Assembly: GCA_032164245.1 (NCBI GenBank)
Contig: JAVMKO010000003.1
Coordinates: 46,316,890-46,380,889, forward strand
Direction: 5' to 3'
Source of the DNA: Sternotherus odoratus
Lineage: Eukaryota > Chordata > Testudines > Kinosternidae
Length of the DNA stretch: 64,000 bases
The translations under genes and the position numbers were made by a program. The notes under the pieces were generated by a model. The model searched no databases. It was not told the origin of the DNA and saw only the letters and a program-made list of their open reading frames with translations. This document shows, piece after piece, positions 1 to 12,517 of the stretch (the stretch's first letter is position 1; every line of letters starts with the position of its first letter).

Positions 1-1467
1 TGGATAATCAGTAGTCTGACACTTTTCACTAGCACTGAACTTACTTAAAAAACAATACAATCAAGGTAGTTATTGTGTATGATTTGCTGAATAAGAAAGT
101 GAGAAGCACGTCTATTTAATCTTTTCTTTAGATTTAAGACATGATACTTTTTGGTTTAAACTAGTTTTACATGCCATGTATTATAAAATATTATGCAAAG
201 GGCACTTCAAATAATACATCTGCATGGATTATTCAGTTTAAAATACATCATCTTTTGATAAATCTAACTAGTAATGGTCTGTTCATAAATGCTGGCAGCA
301 ATCCAGCCTTCAACATCAAGTAACTCTTTATCCTCTTTTCAACTCCGGTGAAACTTCCAGTTGAGATAATAGTGATGAAGTACAGTTTTCTGTGGAAGAA
401 CTAAGCCCAGGCATGCATGTTAGAATGGGGAATTTGATAGTTTGCAATGATTAGAAAGGTGAGTAATACATTTTTTGTGATGGGCAGTGAAGATTATTTT
501 GAAAGGTATTTCTTAACTTGGAGTGGTGCAGAATTAAAATCCCAGCCTTCATGTTGCCAAAACTATTTCTCCTCTAGCATTTCCTGCACAAGAAGAACAA
601 GTGTTCCAACTATCATCTGGGCCCAAATCTGAGATATGTCACAAATGATATAGGCCAGACTATGACTGCAGATAGGATTAGTGAAAAAGAACTTCACACA
701 CAAGTTCTCTTACACAACTGAAGATGCATAACCTAATATAACCCATTGTAAGGGGGTCCATCTCTTGAGACTCAACATATCCAGGTATTAAAATATCTAC
801 TAACAGATTACAAATTTCTGGTATATGCACTGGTGCATAAACACCAATTCTCTGTGTTATAGTTTTTATTAAATGGTAATTCTGGGAATGACATTAAGGC
901 AAAATTTGTTCAGGATCTTTCTGCCCAACAAATCCTCAATCCCTGGCAGAAAACTGCATGAAGACAATGCAAAGATAAAAATCTTTTCTCAGGCATCCTT
1001 AACGTCTTGGACGTCTTGGTGGTGTGTTCAGACCAGAGTTAAAATAAACCACATCTCCCAGGATCTTCATCAGCCATCAGTGATATTTCTTGCCATAGTA
1101 AATGTGCTTAAAAACATACAGTGGGATCTTCCAAAAAATGGAATCCATTTATGATAAATGTACTGTGGAACTACTTACATCAGCATTGTCTACACTGCTG
1201 TCTCAATGTAAACCTCTCACAGAATAGTTATACTTTCTGGTGATCTTCACTACTTAGTATATGCAGAGGGATACTGCTGGACACTTCATTGGGCAACCAA
1301 CAAGTTGAAGATATTTAGAAAGGGAAGGTAGGACTGGATGTGTGGACAATAACTCTAGGATGTGAGGGCATGAGATTGCCTCAGCTAATGTTATAGTAAA
1401 ATACATTTTTTTCTGGCTTTGCCAGCATTAAGAGATTTATTTATCTCAGCTCTATAGAAAGCAGATG
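1..1467. other. AT-rich interval, nothing recognised
   Basis: No convincing exon, RNA gene or identifiable repeat was seen. The short reading frames here are open by chance in AT-rich sequence and have no flanking splice signals that stand out. Confidence 0.5.
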
Positions 1468-1621
1468 TAGGATATGTCTACACTGGAAGAGTTACATCAC
1501 CAGCCATTACAGTGCCGCTCAGAGAGCGCTGAAGGGAAACCTCTGTTGTATGTTCACACTGTTAACTGCCCGGGGAATAGTGTGTTCACACTTGCAGCAC
1601 TTACAGCAGTATTTGGAGTGG

Positions 1622-1708
1622 CAGTCCTGATTTTTGGGTCTTTTTCTTATATAGGCTCCTATTATCCCCCACCCCTGTCCCGATTTTTCACACTTGCTGG
1701 TCACCCTA
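1622..1708. mobile_element. hAT-type MITE, left end deleted, nested in Harbinger
   Basis: This is the right two thirds of the family seen at 24337, 26029 and 37224, ending in CTGGTCACCCTA. The sequence ggagtgg stands on the left (1615-1621) and ggagtggt on the right (1709-1716), as expected for an 8-bp hAT duplication. The left terminal repeat, about 36 bases, is lost exactly up to the duplication. It interrupts the Harbinger leader, so it arrived later. Confidence 0.75.
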
Positions 1709-1929
1709 GGAGTGGTGCACTCTGGGCAGCTATCCCATGGAGCATCTCTTCCTCTTCTGCCGCTAAGAGTTGTGGGAAGGCAGAGCAAGTTGTGGGGCAA
1801 CCTGGGTCCTGTCCCAAAGCCCCATGATGCATTGCTTTGCATCCTAGCAGTCCCTGTTCTTCCGTCTGCATTTGGTGCCATCTTTCAATAGTTTGTTTAC
1901 AGCGTGCTCTGCCTCTTCAGTCTGCAGGA

Positions 1930-2559
1930 ATGGATCCTGCACCATTGACCAATATGTTGCTTGGTCTCACTAATATGTCATGAGTGGCAGTGGAGTTATA
2001 CCTCAAACTACAAAGGCAAGAGGAGTTTGATATTGATCTTGCCACGCGTAGTAGCTACGACATGAGATTGCTTGTGGCATTCATGGAGGTGCTGATCACA
2101 GTGGGACGCCGTTTTCGGGGTTGGAAAACAAGCACTGAGTGGTGGAATCACATTGTCATGCACATCTGAGATGAGGAGCAGTGGCTGCAGAACTTTCAGA
2201 TGAGGAAAGCCACATTCATGGGACTGTGTGATGACCTTGCCCCAGCTTTGCGGTGCAAGGACGCAAGAATGAGAGCTGCCCTGCTGTTGGAGAAGTGCAT
2301 GATGATTGCACTTTGGAAGCTGGTTACTACAGACAGCTACTGATCGGTTGCTAACCAGTTCTGAGTGGAAAAGTCAACCGTTGGACACGTGTTGATGGAA
2401 GTGTGCAAGGCCATTAATTACATCCTGCTCCCAAAGTCCTTGACTCTGGGCAGTGTGCATGACTTTGTGGATGGTTTTGCAGAAGTGGGCTTCCCTAACT
2501 GTGGAGGGGCGATACAGTCCAACACTTTGAGAACCAGCAGCTCATGTGTGCTGTTCTGA
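1930..2559 (+). pseudogene. Harbinger (HARBI1-like) transposase remnant
   Basis: A single frame from the ATG at 1930 stays in register for 210 codons with no frameshift, but has in-frame TGA stops at 1981, 2167, 2341 and 2362 before the last at 2557. The translation shows the N-terminal part of a PIF/Harbinger transposase: MRKATFMGLCDDLAPAL, DARMRAALLLEKCMMIAL, STVGHVLMEVCKAI and GFPNCGGAI. In the family the last motif continues into the first catalytic Asp (GAIDG); here similarity stops just after GGAI, so the DDE catalytic core is absent. The intact enzyme would cut and paste the element through its terminal repeats. With four stops and no catalytic region this copy cannot be functional. 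The first stop could be a CGA-to-TGA change typical of methylated CpG decay (inference). Confidence 0.8.
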
Positions 2560-2869
2560 GAGTGAGCAGGGAATCAAGGGAGAGTCTTCTCCAAAACTGT
2601 AGCTTCCGCTCGGCCCATATGCGGTTAGCCTGTGTGAAGCAATGGTTCCCTGCCCCCAGTGATGGCAGAGGGGCACAGAAAATTTACCCTTAATGGGGCA
2701 AGAAACAAAGCAGCTCTGCCAAAGTTTAGTGGAGATCTCTGAGGCAGATTCCTGTGTGAGGGAGTCAGTCAACACCCTTTCCCGCCGCTTAGACTAGGCA
2801 TATCGTGGTACACGCATCATACAGATACAAGCCTGCTTTCTGCAACCCTCCTACCCCCAACAATTTGCT

Positions 2870-3084
2870 TCACTGATTCCCAAAATCAAAGCCACTTGCC
2901 AGGGGCCTCCTCTCCTGTTTGTGCTTTGCCAAGCTCCGACAGCTGTGACTGGCTAGCCTCCTCTGAGGTAGAGGTAGAGAGCTCCTGGTTGCATGCATCT
3001 CTGACCTTTGAATCATCCTCTTCCTCTGGATCCCCGTCTCCTCGTCCAAGATTTCCTCCTCCTCCTTCCCCAGTCCACTCTTGA
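2870..3084 (-). pseudogene. possible second Harbinger ORF remnant
   Basis: The minus-strand frame is rich in Glu, Asp and Ser (for example EEEDDSKVRDACNQELS). This composition and its position opposite the transposase suit the acidic part of a Harbinger accessory Myb/SANT-like protein. No SANT helix is visible, so this is a weak assignment; low-complexity chance coding is the alternative. Confidence 0.3.
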
Positions 3085-3113
3085 CTGGCATGTGAGCCAC
3101 CGACTGGCATGTG

Positions 3114-3395
3114 AACATAAGAACAGCCACACTGGAACAGACCAATGGTCCATCTAGCTCAGTATCCTGTCTTCTGACAGTGTCCAGTACCAGAAGCATT
3201 GGAGGAAATGAACAGAAAAGAGGAATTTCTAGTGATATGCCCTCTGTGGTCCAGTCCCAGCTTCTGGCAATTGGAAGTTTATGGATGCCCAGAATATGAG
3301 ATTGTATCCCTGACCATTTTGGCTAATAGTCATTGATGGACCTATCCCACATGACCTTATCTAATGTTTTTTTCAACCCATTTATACTTTTGGCC
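3114..3395 (-). mobile_element. CR1 LINE 3' fragment
   Basis: Reads as the reverse complement of a CR1 3' untranslated tail, including 'ccaatggtccatctagctcag' type sequence shared by the plus-strand CR1 at 6365 and the minus-strand CR1 at 51233. The body is 5'-truncated, as usual for LINE insertions. Confidence 0.8.
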
Positions 3396-3401
3396 CTCAC
3401 A

Positions 3402-3545
3402 TGGTGCCAGCAACTGTCCTGCTTGGCAAACAGCTAAGAACAAAATTACCACAACTTGAGATCAGAGCAGACAATGAACCTTTGTGTGAACATGACAATG
3501 AAACGAAGCTTGTCATAAAACTCAGACAATCCAAGACCACATGGT
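3402..3545 (+). pseudogene. possible LTR-retroelement integrase C-terminal remnant
   Basis: The frame includes TVLLGKQLRTKLPQLEI, which resembles the 'LLMGR-LRT-LP' stretch downstream of the integrase core in Gypsy-type retroelements. The match is short, no catalytic residues are present and no LTR is recognised nearby. Chance similarity is a real alternative. Confidence 0.25.
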
Positions 3546-4039
3546 TTCAATGTGGGAAATGTAGTTTTTGTCAGAAACGTTCAGCCTCACAACAAACTGT
3601 CTACACTCTTTTATCCTGAGACTTACAAGATCACAATGGTCAAAGACATGATGGTCACTGCCCAGAGAGGATTTTGTAAACTCTCATGAATTGCATCTCT
3701 AACTAGGAATTCAGTCAGGTATGCATAAATTTGGAATGCATGTATTGATATAATATCAGTAGTACCACAGAAAACAAAGAGAATCCAATACCTTAAACAT
3801 AGATTGAAAATAAAAATGCTCACAGACAGTTTTCATGATTTTCAGTGATTATTTTGCAGTATGTATTAGGGCTAATGTTGAAAATGTTCATCTTTTCATT
3901 AATTTGAGATCAAAGAAACGCTGATATAGGAAAGAGGAAAAATGGCTTTATGAACATTTGCATCTCTCTCTCTAGTCCAATGTGATTCAGATCATACAGG
4001 TGATAATTCTCTTGACCAGAGGTCCTCAGAGTGCAATAC

Positions 4040-4478
4040 ATGAGCTACTGGTGCTCCATGAGTTGCCTTATGAGGAGAGGCTAAGAGAACTGGGATTGTT
4101 TAGTCTACAGAAGACAAGACTGAGGTGGGATTTGATAGCTGCTTTCAACTACCTGAATGGGGATTCCAAAGATGATGGATCTAGACTGTTCTCAGTGGTA
4201 CCAGATGACAGAACAAGGAGTAATGGTCTCAAGTTGCAGTAGGGAAGGTTTAGGTTGGATATTAGGAAAAACATTTTCACTGGGAGGGTGGTGAAGCACT
4301 GGAATGGGTTACCTAGAGAAGTGGTAAAATCTCCTTCCTTAGAGGTTTTTAAGGTCAGGATTGACAAAGCCCTGGCTGGGATGATTTAGTTGGGGTTAGT
4401 CCTGCTTTGAGCAGGGGGTTTGACTAGATGACCTCTAGAGGTCCCTTCCAACCCTAATATTCTATGATTCTATGCTCA
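4040..4478 (+). mobile_element. CR1 LINE 3' end
   Basis: Contains the end of the CR1 reading region and its 3' untranslated tail. It closes with 'gacctctagaggtccc' and two copies of the terminal octamer attctatg, the hallmark CR1 3' end. It is 5'-truncated. Confidence 0.92.
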
Positions 4479-6360
4479 CATGGCACTGGGTTTCTCCATT
4501 CCCAACTGCTACATCACATTAAAATATCACTAAAATGTGTTAAATTCTTACCTAACATTACATTTCTATGCAAGCTAATACTATAGTTACCACAGGGATG
4601 TTACATCAATGGGAGGATGATTGCCTTATGGACCATCTCCTTTCATAGTTACAATTTCTATGTCTTAATAAGACATAGTTCAACTTATGGAAAAGTCTGA
4701 GATCTCCTGATCTAGATATTCATTCTATGTTGATATTTGGCTCCTCAGCAGATTCACAGACACCTGGAAATGTGTTTTGGTAGCTTTCTTACAAAGAGTT
4801 TGGTCACCCAACATCAAATTAGAACACGTGAGGTCAATCAACTTTGCCTTTCTTTCTGGATAGAAATTCCCATGTATGTATGTATATATGTATTTTTGTA
4901 TGTTCTGATATTGCTATAAAGACATGGGGCATTTTCCAAACACAAATGAAGACACAGCCCGTGCCTCAAACAGTTACAGTGTATAATAATGGTGGGATTT
5001 GAAAATGTTCCCCAATTGTTCCCCAAATGTTCCCCAGTTATGAGAGCATGTGAAAATTTGCATTGTGATTGTCCTATTTTGTGCCTAAACATAAATGCTA
5101 CCAGCACATGTGACTCATGAAACACCATGACATTACAGTACTTTCACAGGGAAGGACTGTTACTTACTGAATTACCAACAGCACATTTGTGATTGTGGAG
5201 CTCTTTCATTCAAATAATGACCCAGGCCCACACCACTTAGCTTGTGTGGCTGTTGCGACCACAAGACAAACTATAATGGTTTCAGATGTAAGCTTCAGCA
5301 TTGGTTTGCTAGATCTGTAGTGAAGAACCTAGTTATGCAATTACAGAACTGATTTTGACAGCACATTTCTCTGTTGTTACTCTGGTTTGTGAGACTTTGA
5401 ATTCACTATATAAATCCGAGAAGATAAAGGCCCACAGAATTAGAACAAGAGCGGGGAAATGTGCCAGGAAAAAGCAGCACACAGAAGACAGCCGGAAAAA
5501 GATAAAGTATAGTGAGAAGGAGATAAATGGAATACAAAATGATAGTCATGAGGGAGGTGTGTATGTTGGAGAGAGAGACAAGGAGAAAGAGATAAAAGGA
5601 AGAAAAAAGGAGCAAAAATTACCAAGCAGAAAGAGTAGGAGTAAAAACATAGACACGAGGAAAGTATGGATTAACAAAATTAGAAACATATTGAGTATAT
5701 AAAGCCCTACAGTGCCCCCATAGGACAGGTAATTATCAGTTCCATACTGTAGCTCTATGGATCTATGTGGAATTTCATCCTGTTATATATCCCTACATAT
5801 TATTCATTGTTCTTTTTTTGTCACTTGTCCAAATGATTAGTTTCCTAGCAGGGAGCATTTTTGAAGTGGGAGGGAAGAGATGGACCAAAAATTGGGTCAA
5901 ATTGACACCCTCCCCATAGAAAAAATCAGGAGAGCATAGTTTATATAGACACTGGACCATATTTTCTCAATCTTTGCACAGCACTCCCATTGACGTCAAT
6001 GGAAATTCCACTTTCAGAACAAAGACAGAATGTGGCCCTTTGTCATCATGAAGTAAACCAACGTAAAACCTGCATTCTTAAAATATTTCCAGTCATAGCC
6101 TTGGCAGAATCCCCAAGGCTGTGTTAGGCTTTCATGAAACTTGAGCGTGGAATTTCCCATTCTGGAAGAATACAATGAAATATTTATATTTAGAGAGAGA
6201 TTTAAATCCAGTGTTCAGTGTATTTCTTCCTCACACCTGGCAGTTTGGAACGTGCAGATGAAAGGTGCATGTTATCTCTTGTAATGATTTCACTACGTTA
6301 TATTTTCGGTGTCTACATTAGTCATATCTATCAATAAATTATCTTAATTAACCATTAAGG
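4479..6360. other. unrecognised interval
   Basis: Nothing firmly identified. A purine-rich stretch at about 5400-5700 leaves a long lysine/glutamate-rich frame open by composition. At 5985-6003 'cattgacgtcaatgg' is a palindromic relic motif that recurs elsewhere in the window. Confidence 0.4.
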
Positions 6361-6364
6361 TGGC

Positions 6365-6845
6365 ATTATCAGACACATTGAAGTAAGGAATTAGAGATAT
6401 GGAACACTTTCCATACGAGGAGAGATTAAAAATCTGGGACTGTTCATCTTAGAAAAGAGACAACTAAAGAGGGGATATGCTAAAAGTCTTTAAAATCATG
6501 AGTGATGTGGAGACAGTGAATAGGGAAGTGTAATTTACCCCTTCACATAGCATAAGAACCCAATAAAATTAATAGGCAGCAGATTTAAAACAAACAAAAG
6601 GAAGGACTTTTTCACACAATGCACAGTTAACCTGTGGAACTCAGTGCCAGTGGATATGGTGAAGGCCAAAAGTATAACTGGGTTCAAAAAAGAACCAGAT
6701 AAAGTCATGGAGTCAAGGTGGTCAGGGAAGCAACCCCATGTTCTGGATGTTCTTAAGCCTCTGACTGCCAGAAGCTGGGACTGGATAATGTGGTCTGGAT
6801 CATGCAGCAACTGTCCAGTTTTGTTCATTCCCTCTGAATTCAAAA
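6365..6845 (+). mobile_element. CR1 LINE 3' fragment
   Basis: Plus-strand CR1 tail: 'gtggaactcagtgcc', then a region of the 'cctctgactgccagaagctg' type, ending before the terminal octamer. It belongs to the same subfamily as the antisense copies at 3114 and 51233. Confidence 0.85.
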
Positions 6846-7309
6846 CAATAAGGAATTAATTTCTTAAATTATATCATTGTTTCATTCCTTCATAGCATTT
6901 AGAGAGAAATCAATAATGCTCACTGGTGACATGGAGAGTATGGTGCAAGTTCATTAAGTGCTAGACTTTAAGCACTCAAGCAGTCTCACTTAGGTAAAGG
7001 TTTTGCTGAATCGGGGCCTATGTCTGCATATCCCTTTTTTCAGGCCCTATTTCAGTTATTAAGGTTACAATAAGAATAGGGACTGTTGTGAATTTGTATT
7101 AGAATTTCTAGACTGTGGGAAGCTCATCCTTGTGCGTTTAGAAGGTTGAAGTACTGGAAACACTGCAATTCACTTTTCTCTGTTGGGTAACCAAAGAACA
7201 AATATGTAAATACTCAAAGAATATATCATCCATCTTGCGTTAGTTCAGTTCCAGTTACCAGAATCTGCCTCCAGGCTGTGGCTGTATTGAACATTCAAAA
7301 ATGTTAATC

Positions 7310-7376
7310 AATATCTGATATGCAGGAAGTAAGACTAGATGATCATGATGGTTCCTTCTGGGCTTAAAGTCTACAA
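7310..7376 (+). mobile_element. short CR1 3' terminus
   Basis: Sixty-odd bases matching the CR1 end 'actagatgatcatgatggt ... cttaaagtctac', from a different subfamily than the copy at 6365. It is severely 5'-truncated. Confidence 0.6.
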
Positions 7377-7613
7377 GTGTTCGCAACTGAGTTCAATGGG
7401 AGCTGAGTTCTGATAGATTAAAATGCTATAAAATCTGAAAAACAAGACCCTAGGCATCTCAATAGGGCACCCAAAATGAGTAAGCATCTAGAGGATTTAG
7501 CCACATGACTCCTAATACTTTAAATGGGAATTTTGTGGCTAAATCTCCTACTCAGTTTGGAAAATCTGAACCTTGACCTTTTAATCTTTTTTTTTTTTTT
7601 TTTTACTTCAGAT

Positions 7614-7840
7614 GCTCACTATTTGATAGCGGTCGGGCCTGGCTAGTAGTTGGATGGGAGACCTCCTGGGAATACCAGGTGCTGTAGGCTTAACACCTGG
7701 CAGTAGGTATAAAATGCCTCCAATGACAGATGGAACGACGCATCGGTTGGAGTATACCCCAGTCGTATCACTGGTTGTGTCCAGTCCTGCCATAGTGCGG
7801 GAATAACGCTAGGAAAAACAAACGCTCACTATTTGATAGC
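7614..7840 (+). mobile_element. retroposed 5S rRNA-derived sequence with 17-bp target duplication
   Basis: A perfect 17-bp direct repeat, gctcactatttgatagc, flanks the insert at 7614-7630 and 7824-7840. The insert begins with 61 bases matching the 3' half of vertebrate 5S rRNA (from 'ggtcgggcctgg' through 'tggatgggagacc' to 'gtgctgtaggctt') and continues with about 130 bases I do not recognise. It ends in a short A-rich tail. The long exact duplication shows LINE-mediated retroposition, probably recent. Because the 5' half of the 5S is missing, the box A and intermediate promoter elements are gone and the copy should not be transcribed by RNA polymerase III on its own. Confidence 0.85.
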
Positions 7841-9889
7841 GAAACTGCCAGCAACATCCAGGAAATCTTACATTGGATTCAGTTTGTCAAATCAGAGTTA
7901 AACTACCTTGCTAGTTGTGTACCTGCACTATTTGCCCTCAAGACAAAGGTTTTATTTTTTTTAAAAAGTGTTGCACTGAATTAAAACTCCCAAGTGGACC
8001 TCAAAGAAAGAGTTCACAGCAGGTAATGGCCACATGGGATTGGCTGAATTTGAAGACAAAGGGAAACAGACACTTTTGGAGTGCTGTAAGTGAACACTGG
8101 ACATGTGCATCACATCTGTAGTCCAAGATGTGCATGTGTTTTTCAAATCAAGAATAATTGCTCTAGTCTGACCTTACATGGAAACATATCTGGTGCTGAA
8201 CTGAACTAGACTGAAAGGCTGCATTGCAGTTTGGTCTCTTCTGGTTCAGATTTTCAAACTCACCATAATTCATGTTGCCAGTCACAACAGACTCAGCCAT
8301 ATTCAACCTTTGCTACTTGATTTGCCATAATTAATCTGCTTGTTATTTCTCATGCCTATGTTTTATTTCTACTCTACTTCAGAAAATTTGTATTTACTGT
8401 CTATTTGACTATGCTGAAGTCATTCTTAAATCATTAACCAGATAATACCCCTAAGGTCTCGGACAGTGACACCGGTCTCTCAAAATGATCCATTTTCAGT
8501 TTGTAATAGAGGAAGAAAATCTCTGACAAAGACAAATAATATCAGCAGCAACAAACGTAGCATCCCCTCTATTGTGCTTTGACAAAGAAACAACATACAT
8601 TACAAGGTGTTGTGGCTGTGGATATGAGCAAGGGGCTTGTTTCAGGAGGACTACTGGGGATGCGGTCATAGTCAGCCTCTTCTGCCAGTTACTATACATG
8701 TATCTCCTCCTACGATGACATCTCCAACAATTTGGAGCTTCTATGGCCTGATTAAGGACCTGAACCTTCTCCCTAAAGATGACCCATATTAAACTGAATC
8801 AAAACTTTTTCTAAGGTTTGGAAAAGTTTATTTTTGTTTTTCCTCCCCTCCCTCCAACTTTCCTTCCTTTTCCTGGTTTTGGCAAGAAATACTTAGATGC
8901 TAAGAAATAAGTTTTTTTCCCGGGTAATATTTCTGGCCCAGATGACCTAAGGAAATACAGTCATGGAAACCTTACAAGAGAGTCTAATAATATTTCAAAA
9001 TTTCCAGCCTCCAAGATTTGGGAAAGCACTTTTACATTTGTATTCTTATACACAGCTGTCAACTTTTGAAATGAATTCATCATTACATTAGATTCAACCT
9101 CTTAACAGCATCAGCAGGATGTGCACTTTTGGCACTGTTGTAAGAAGGAACTGAAAAAATTCAGGCTATACAGATATGAAAAACTGCGCAGGGTAAAGTT
9201 AATTTCTGTGCACAGGTGCTGACTTGTGCATACAAACTGGGCAATTAAATAAGCAAGTGGATAATAAGCACCTAAATGCACCTATGTGTTCACAATTGAC
9301 TAATTTCCATGATGCCTCTTCACAGAGAGGCAGCAATGTAATTGTGTCCAAGGTTTTTGATCATACAATCTAGACTCTAATCTCAGTCTTGAGAAGCAGT
9401 CATGAGAGATCTCAATTCCACTGTCATTCGCTCTCTCTTTTTCTAGTTTTCAATCCTTTGTTCATAGTAGTGAAAGACTTAGATGGCCAAACATTCAATA
9501 ATCAACTCAGAGGACACTAAAAAGATAAAAGGGTAATTTATTTTATAGTTATATAACCAGTCAGATTAGGTTTTAAAGTGCCCATGCAAGTCCAGATGTA
9601 ATTGACTCAGGATGCTGCTCACATCTGCAGCTCACATGAAAAAATGGCACAATGTTAGTACGATAGTGCAAAAATCAGAAACAAAGATTGTGTTCAGATC
9701 TGCGATTATGTGGAAACTAATATTTTCCAGTTGAGAGCTTTTGTTTTAAGATCTGTTTATGTAAATTAAGTTTACATAAATGTTGGTGTCAGAATAGTTT
9801 ATCTGGCAATTATAATTGTTTTTAAATGCTTGAAGTTGATTTGACATAAATCTTTACTAGTTATGTGTTTTCTACTAATTTGCACTACA
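7841..9889. other. unrecognised interval
   Basis: No exon, RNA gene or identifiable repeat stands out in this AT-rich stretch. Confidence 0.4.
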
Positions 9890-10620
9890 CATGAATGAAG
9901 TTTTGTGTGTGTGTAGAGCAGAGGGGAAGTTTACACCTCATCAGGACATGTATGGGACAAACCCAGCCCAGTCTCATAGGAACAAAGGACACTGGCCTAG
10001 GCAGCAACAGTGGAGCTGCTGGACTCTTGAGTGAGTCTCCCACCATCATCTGGTCAGTTTGGGACTGCGATGAGGTAATGCTCACCTGACTCTGACTCCC
10101 AGAGGGAAGAAAGAACATGATAAAAGGGAGCGACATTTGCCATGCTCTTCCTCTCTCTTCCACCTCCAACTACAGACATCGCCACCAAGTGACTGAAGCA
10201 CTGATCAAAGGGGAGAACCTGGCTGCATGGCAACCAGCTAGCCGGTGGTGAGAAGAATCTAAGTTTATAAGGGTACTGAAAGTGTTAAGATCAGCTTAAA
10301 ATGCATTTTGCTTTTATTTCATTTGACCAAATCTGACTTATGCTTTGACTTATAATCACTTACAATCTATCTTTGTAGTTAATAATTTTGTTTGTTTATT
10401 TTTGTGTCTGGGACCAGAGATATTGGCTAGTGTCATTCAGTTGTACAATCTAAATAGCTAAAATGCCAGAGGCTGTCCGTGAACAGCCCAGGAGTGGGGG
10501 TTCTCACAGTAGAGCAGGGTAAGGTTGGCTCTCAGTCGAGTATTGGAATGACCTAGCAGATCACTGGTCCAGATAATACCAGGGGAATGTCACCCACACC
10601 CCCCACTTACTAGGCCAGTT
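9890..10620. repeat. probable old interspersed repeat, class unclear
   Basis: Composition and phrasing (for example 'gagcagggtaaggttggctc' and 'gaccagagatattggctag') remind me of a moderately repeated reptile sequence, possibly LTR-derived. No terminal repeats, tail or duplication are visible, so the class is left open. Confidence 0.25.
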
Positions 10621-10631
10621 ACCCTGTCAAA

Positions 10632-11915
10632 GAAGGAAATTAGGTTGGATTGGCATGATTTGTTCTTGACAAATCCATGCTGTCTATTCCTTATAACCCT
10701 ATTATCCTCCCAGTGTTTACAGACTGATTGTTTAATAATTTCTTTCAGTATGTTTCCAGGTATTGAAGTTATGCTGACTGGTGTATAATTACACTTGGCA
10801 GAATTCCTTACTTAAAAAATGTGGACAGATAATATAGTTTATTTTTAAGCATTTTTTCATTTGTTATCTTTTAAATTTTCAAATTGTGGGAAATTATGGA
10901 GAGGTCAGATGACAAAGTGAATCAGACAATTATTTAATGACAGTAGTTTTTAATTTATAAAAGTTAAATCTTTATAATCATTAAAACACAAATTGTCAGC
11001 ATCATCTTACAAAATATACAAATAAATAGCCTTAAATCAAACTCTAAGTTCTCAAGCTGTTTTTTTCTTACTTTGTCTACCTGAAAATTTTGATTATTAT
11101 CAATGGAAATATTTTTTCATGGATTTGTGTGTCTCAGGTGAAATCAACATTTACAAACAATTACTGATTAAAAAAAAAGAATCCTTCCAAGCCTATCTAT
11201 AATTCCCCGGGTCCTCTTTGTTCCCCCTTTTAAGAGAAATACTATGTTTGCCCTGCTCCAGTCCTTTGCTCCTCGTCTGACTGCCAAGAGTTCTCAAAGA
11301 TAATTGCTAACAGTTGCTTCAGCTAATTCCTCAAATATCCTGGGATGAATTTCATCAGGTCCTGCCTACTTGAATACATCTAACTTACTTAAACATTCTT
11401 TAACCTGATCTTGCTCTATTTTGGCTTATGTTCCTTCCCCCCTTATTGTTAATATTGTGTTGATTATCTGATCATTATTAACCTTTTCAGTGAAGGCTGA
11501 AGCAAAATAGGCATTAAGCACTTCAGCCTTCTTGATGCTGTCAGTTATTTTAGTTCTCCTTCCACACCATTTTAGTTCTCCTTCCACACTTCCCTTCATA
11601 TTTCTCTTTCTCCTAATGTATTTAAAGAAATTATTGTCTTTCATGTCCCCAGCTAGGTGTAACTCATTCTATGTCTTAGACTTTCTGATTTTGTCCCTAC
11701 ATGCTTTTGCTCCTTTTTCGTACTCTTCCTGAGCAATTTGGCCATTTTCCATTGTTTTGAAGGATTCCATTTTTATTTTCAGATCATTAAAATACCCTGA
11801 TGGATCCATATTGGCTTCCTATTATTCTTCCTATCTTTCTTTCGCACTGGGCTAGTTTGAAGTTGTGCCTTTAATACTGTCCAATCCTTAATTTGTAATG
11901 AAAGAGGTGCCAGGG
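10632..11915 (-). mobile_element. CR1 LINE, coding region in antisense, in two blocks
   Basis: Two blocks (10632-10800 and about 11165-11915) read as reverse-complement CR1, separated by about 360 bases of unrelated AT-rich sequence. In the second block the minus-strand frame 11426-11644 gives KAEVLNAYFASAFTEKV, a conserved CR1 ORF2 stretch between the endonuclease and reverse transcriptase domains. ORF2 encodes the endonuclease/reverse transcriptase used for target-primed retrotransposition. The frame is broken and neither catalytic domain is complete. Confidence 0.85.
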
Positions 11916-11948
11916 ATCAAGCAATTAGGTGCCAGGGATCAAGCAATT
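11909..11948 (+). repeat. local tandem duplication
   Basis: The phrase 'aggtgccagggatcaagcaatt' type unit occurs twice in direct succession, probably a replication slip at the edge of the CR1 block. Confidence 0.85.
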
Positions 11949-12517
11949 TTTTTACTTTCATAACCGATGTGGCAAGTTCAGAGGTGTTGGGGCTGTAAAC
12001 TGCCAAAGGTTAGAGGTGCCAGGTCTCAGCCCTCTCAACGCCCAGTGCAAATTAAGCCCTGATGTTGTCTCTTGAGAAACTGCCAGCTCTCCTGAATTCT
12101 TCTATCCCATAGGTTTTCTTCCCATGAGACCTTCCCTACCAGTTCTTTGAGTTTGCTAAAGTCTGTTTTTATTTTTGAAGTCTATTATCCTTATTATGTT
12201 GCTCTCACTCCTTCCTTTCCTCAGAATCATGAAATCTATGATTCCATGATAAGAGGCAGATTACTGTTTTGTGGGACCCTGGGCCAGAGCAATTGCCCCC
12301 CCCCCCCCGCACTCCTGCCAGGGAAATGGGATTGGGATGCAGGGACTTCCCCCACCCGCTCAGTGGAGTTTCCATGACCTGACACTGCTCTCTGGCAAGA
12401 ATGCTGAGCAGAAGAGGTCAGAGTGCAGGAGTGGCCTTTTTTCCAGCCCCCCCAATTGGCTGGGGGCCCTGGGCATGGGCTCTGTTGCTCCTGTGGCTAA
12501 TGCACTCCTGTCTATTA

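Larger units (their letters stand above)
1468..3090 (+). mobile_element. PIF/Harbinger DNA transposon relic
   Basis: The left end has the TATGTCTACACT terminal motif that also caps the smaller elements at 32-35 kb. It is followed by an untranslated leader, a transposase pseudogene (1930-2559), a divergent middle and an acidic antisense frame near 2870-3084. PIF/Harbinger elements normally carry a transposase plus a second Myb/SANT-like gene, which fits this order. The right terminus is missing; the relic runs into a minus-strand CR1 tail at about 3114. A 122-bp-family MITE has landed inside at 1622. The extent beyond 2560 rests on my memory of similar reptile elements and is less certain than the transposase part. 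Confidence 0.7.

Noticed and set aside
5355..5702. Lys/Glu-rich open frame of 115 codons
   Set aside because: A purine-rich stretch keeps it open; no homology, no splice sites, no codon pattern.
7614..7840. Functional 5S rRNA gene
   Set aside because: Only the 3' half is present, and target duplications show it is a retroposed fragment.
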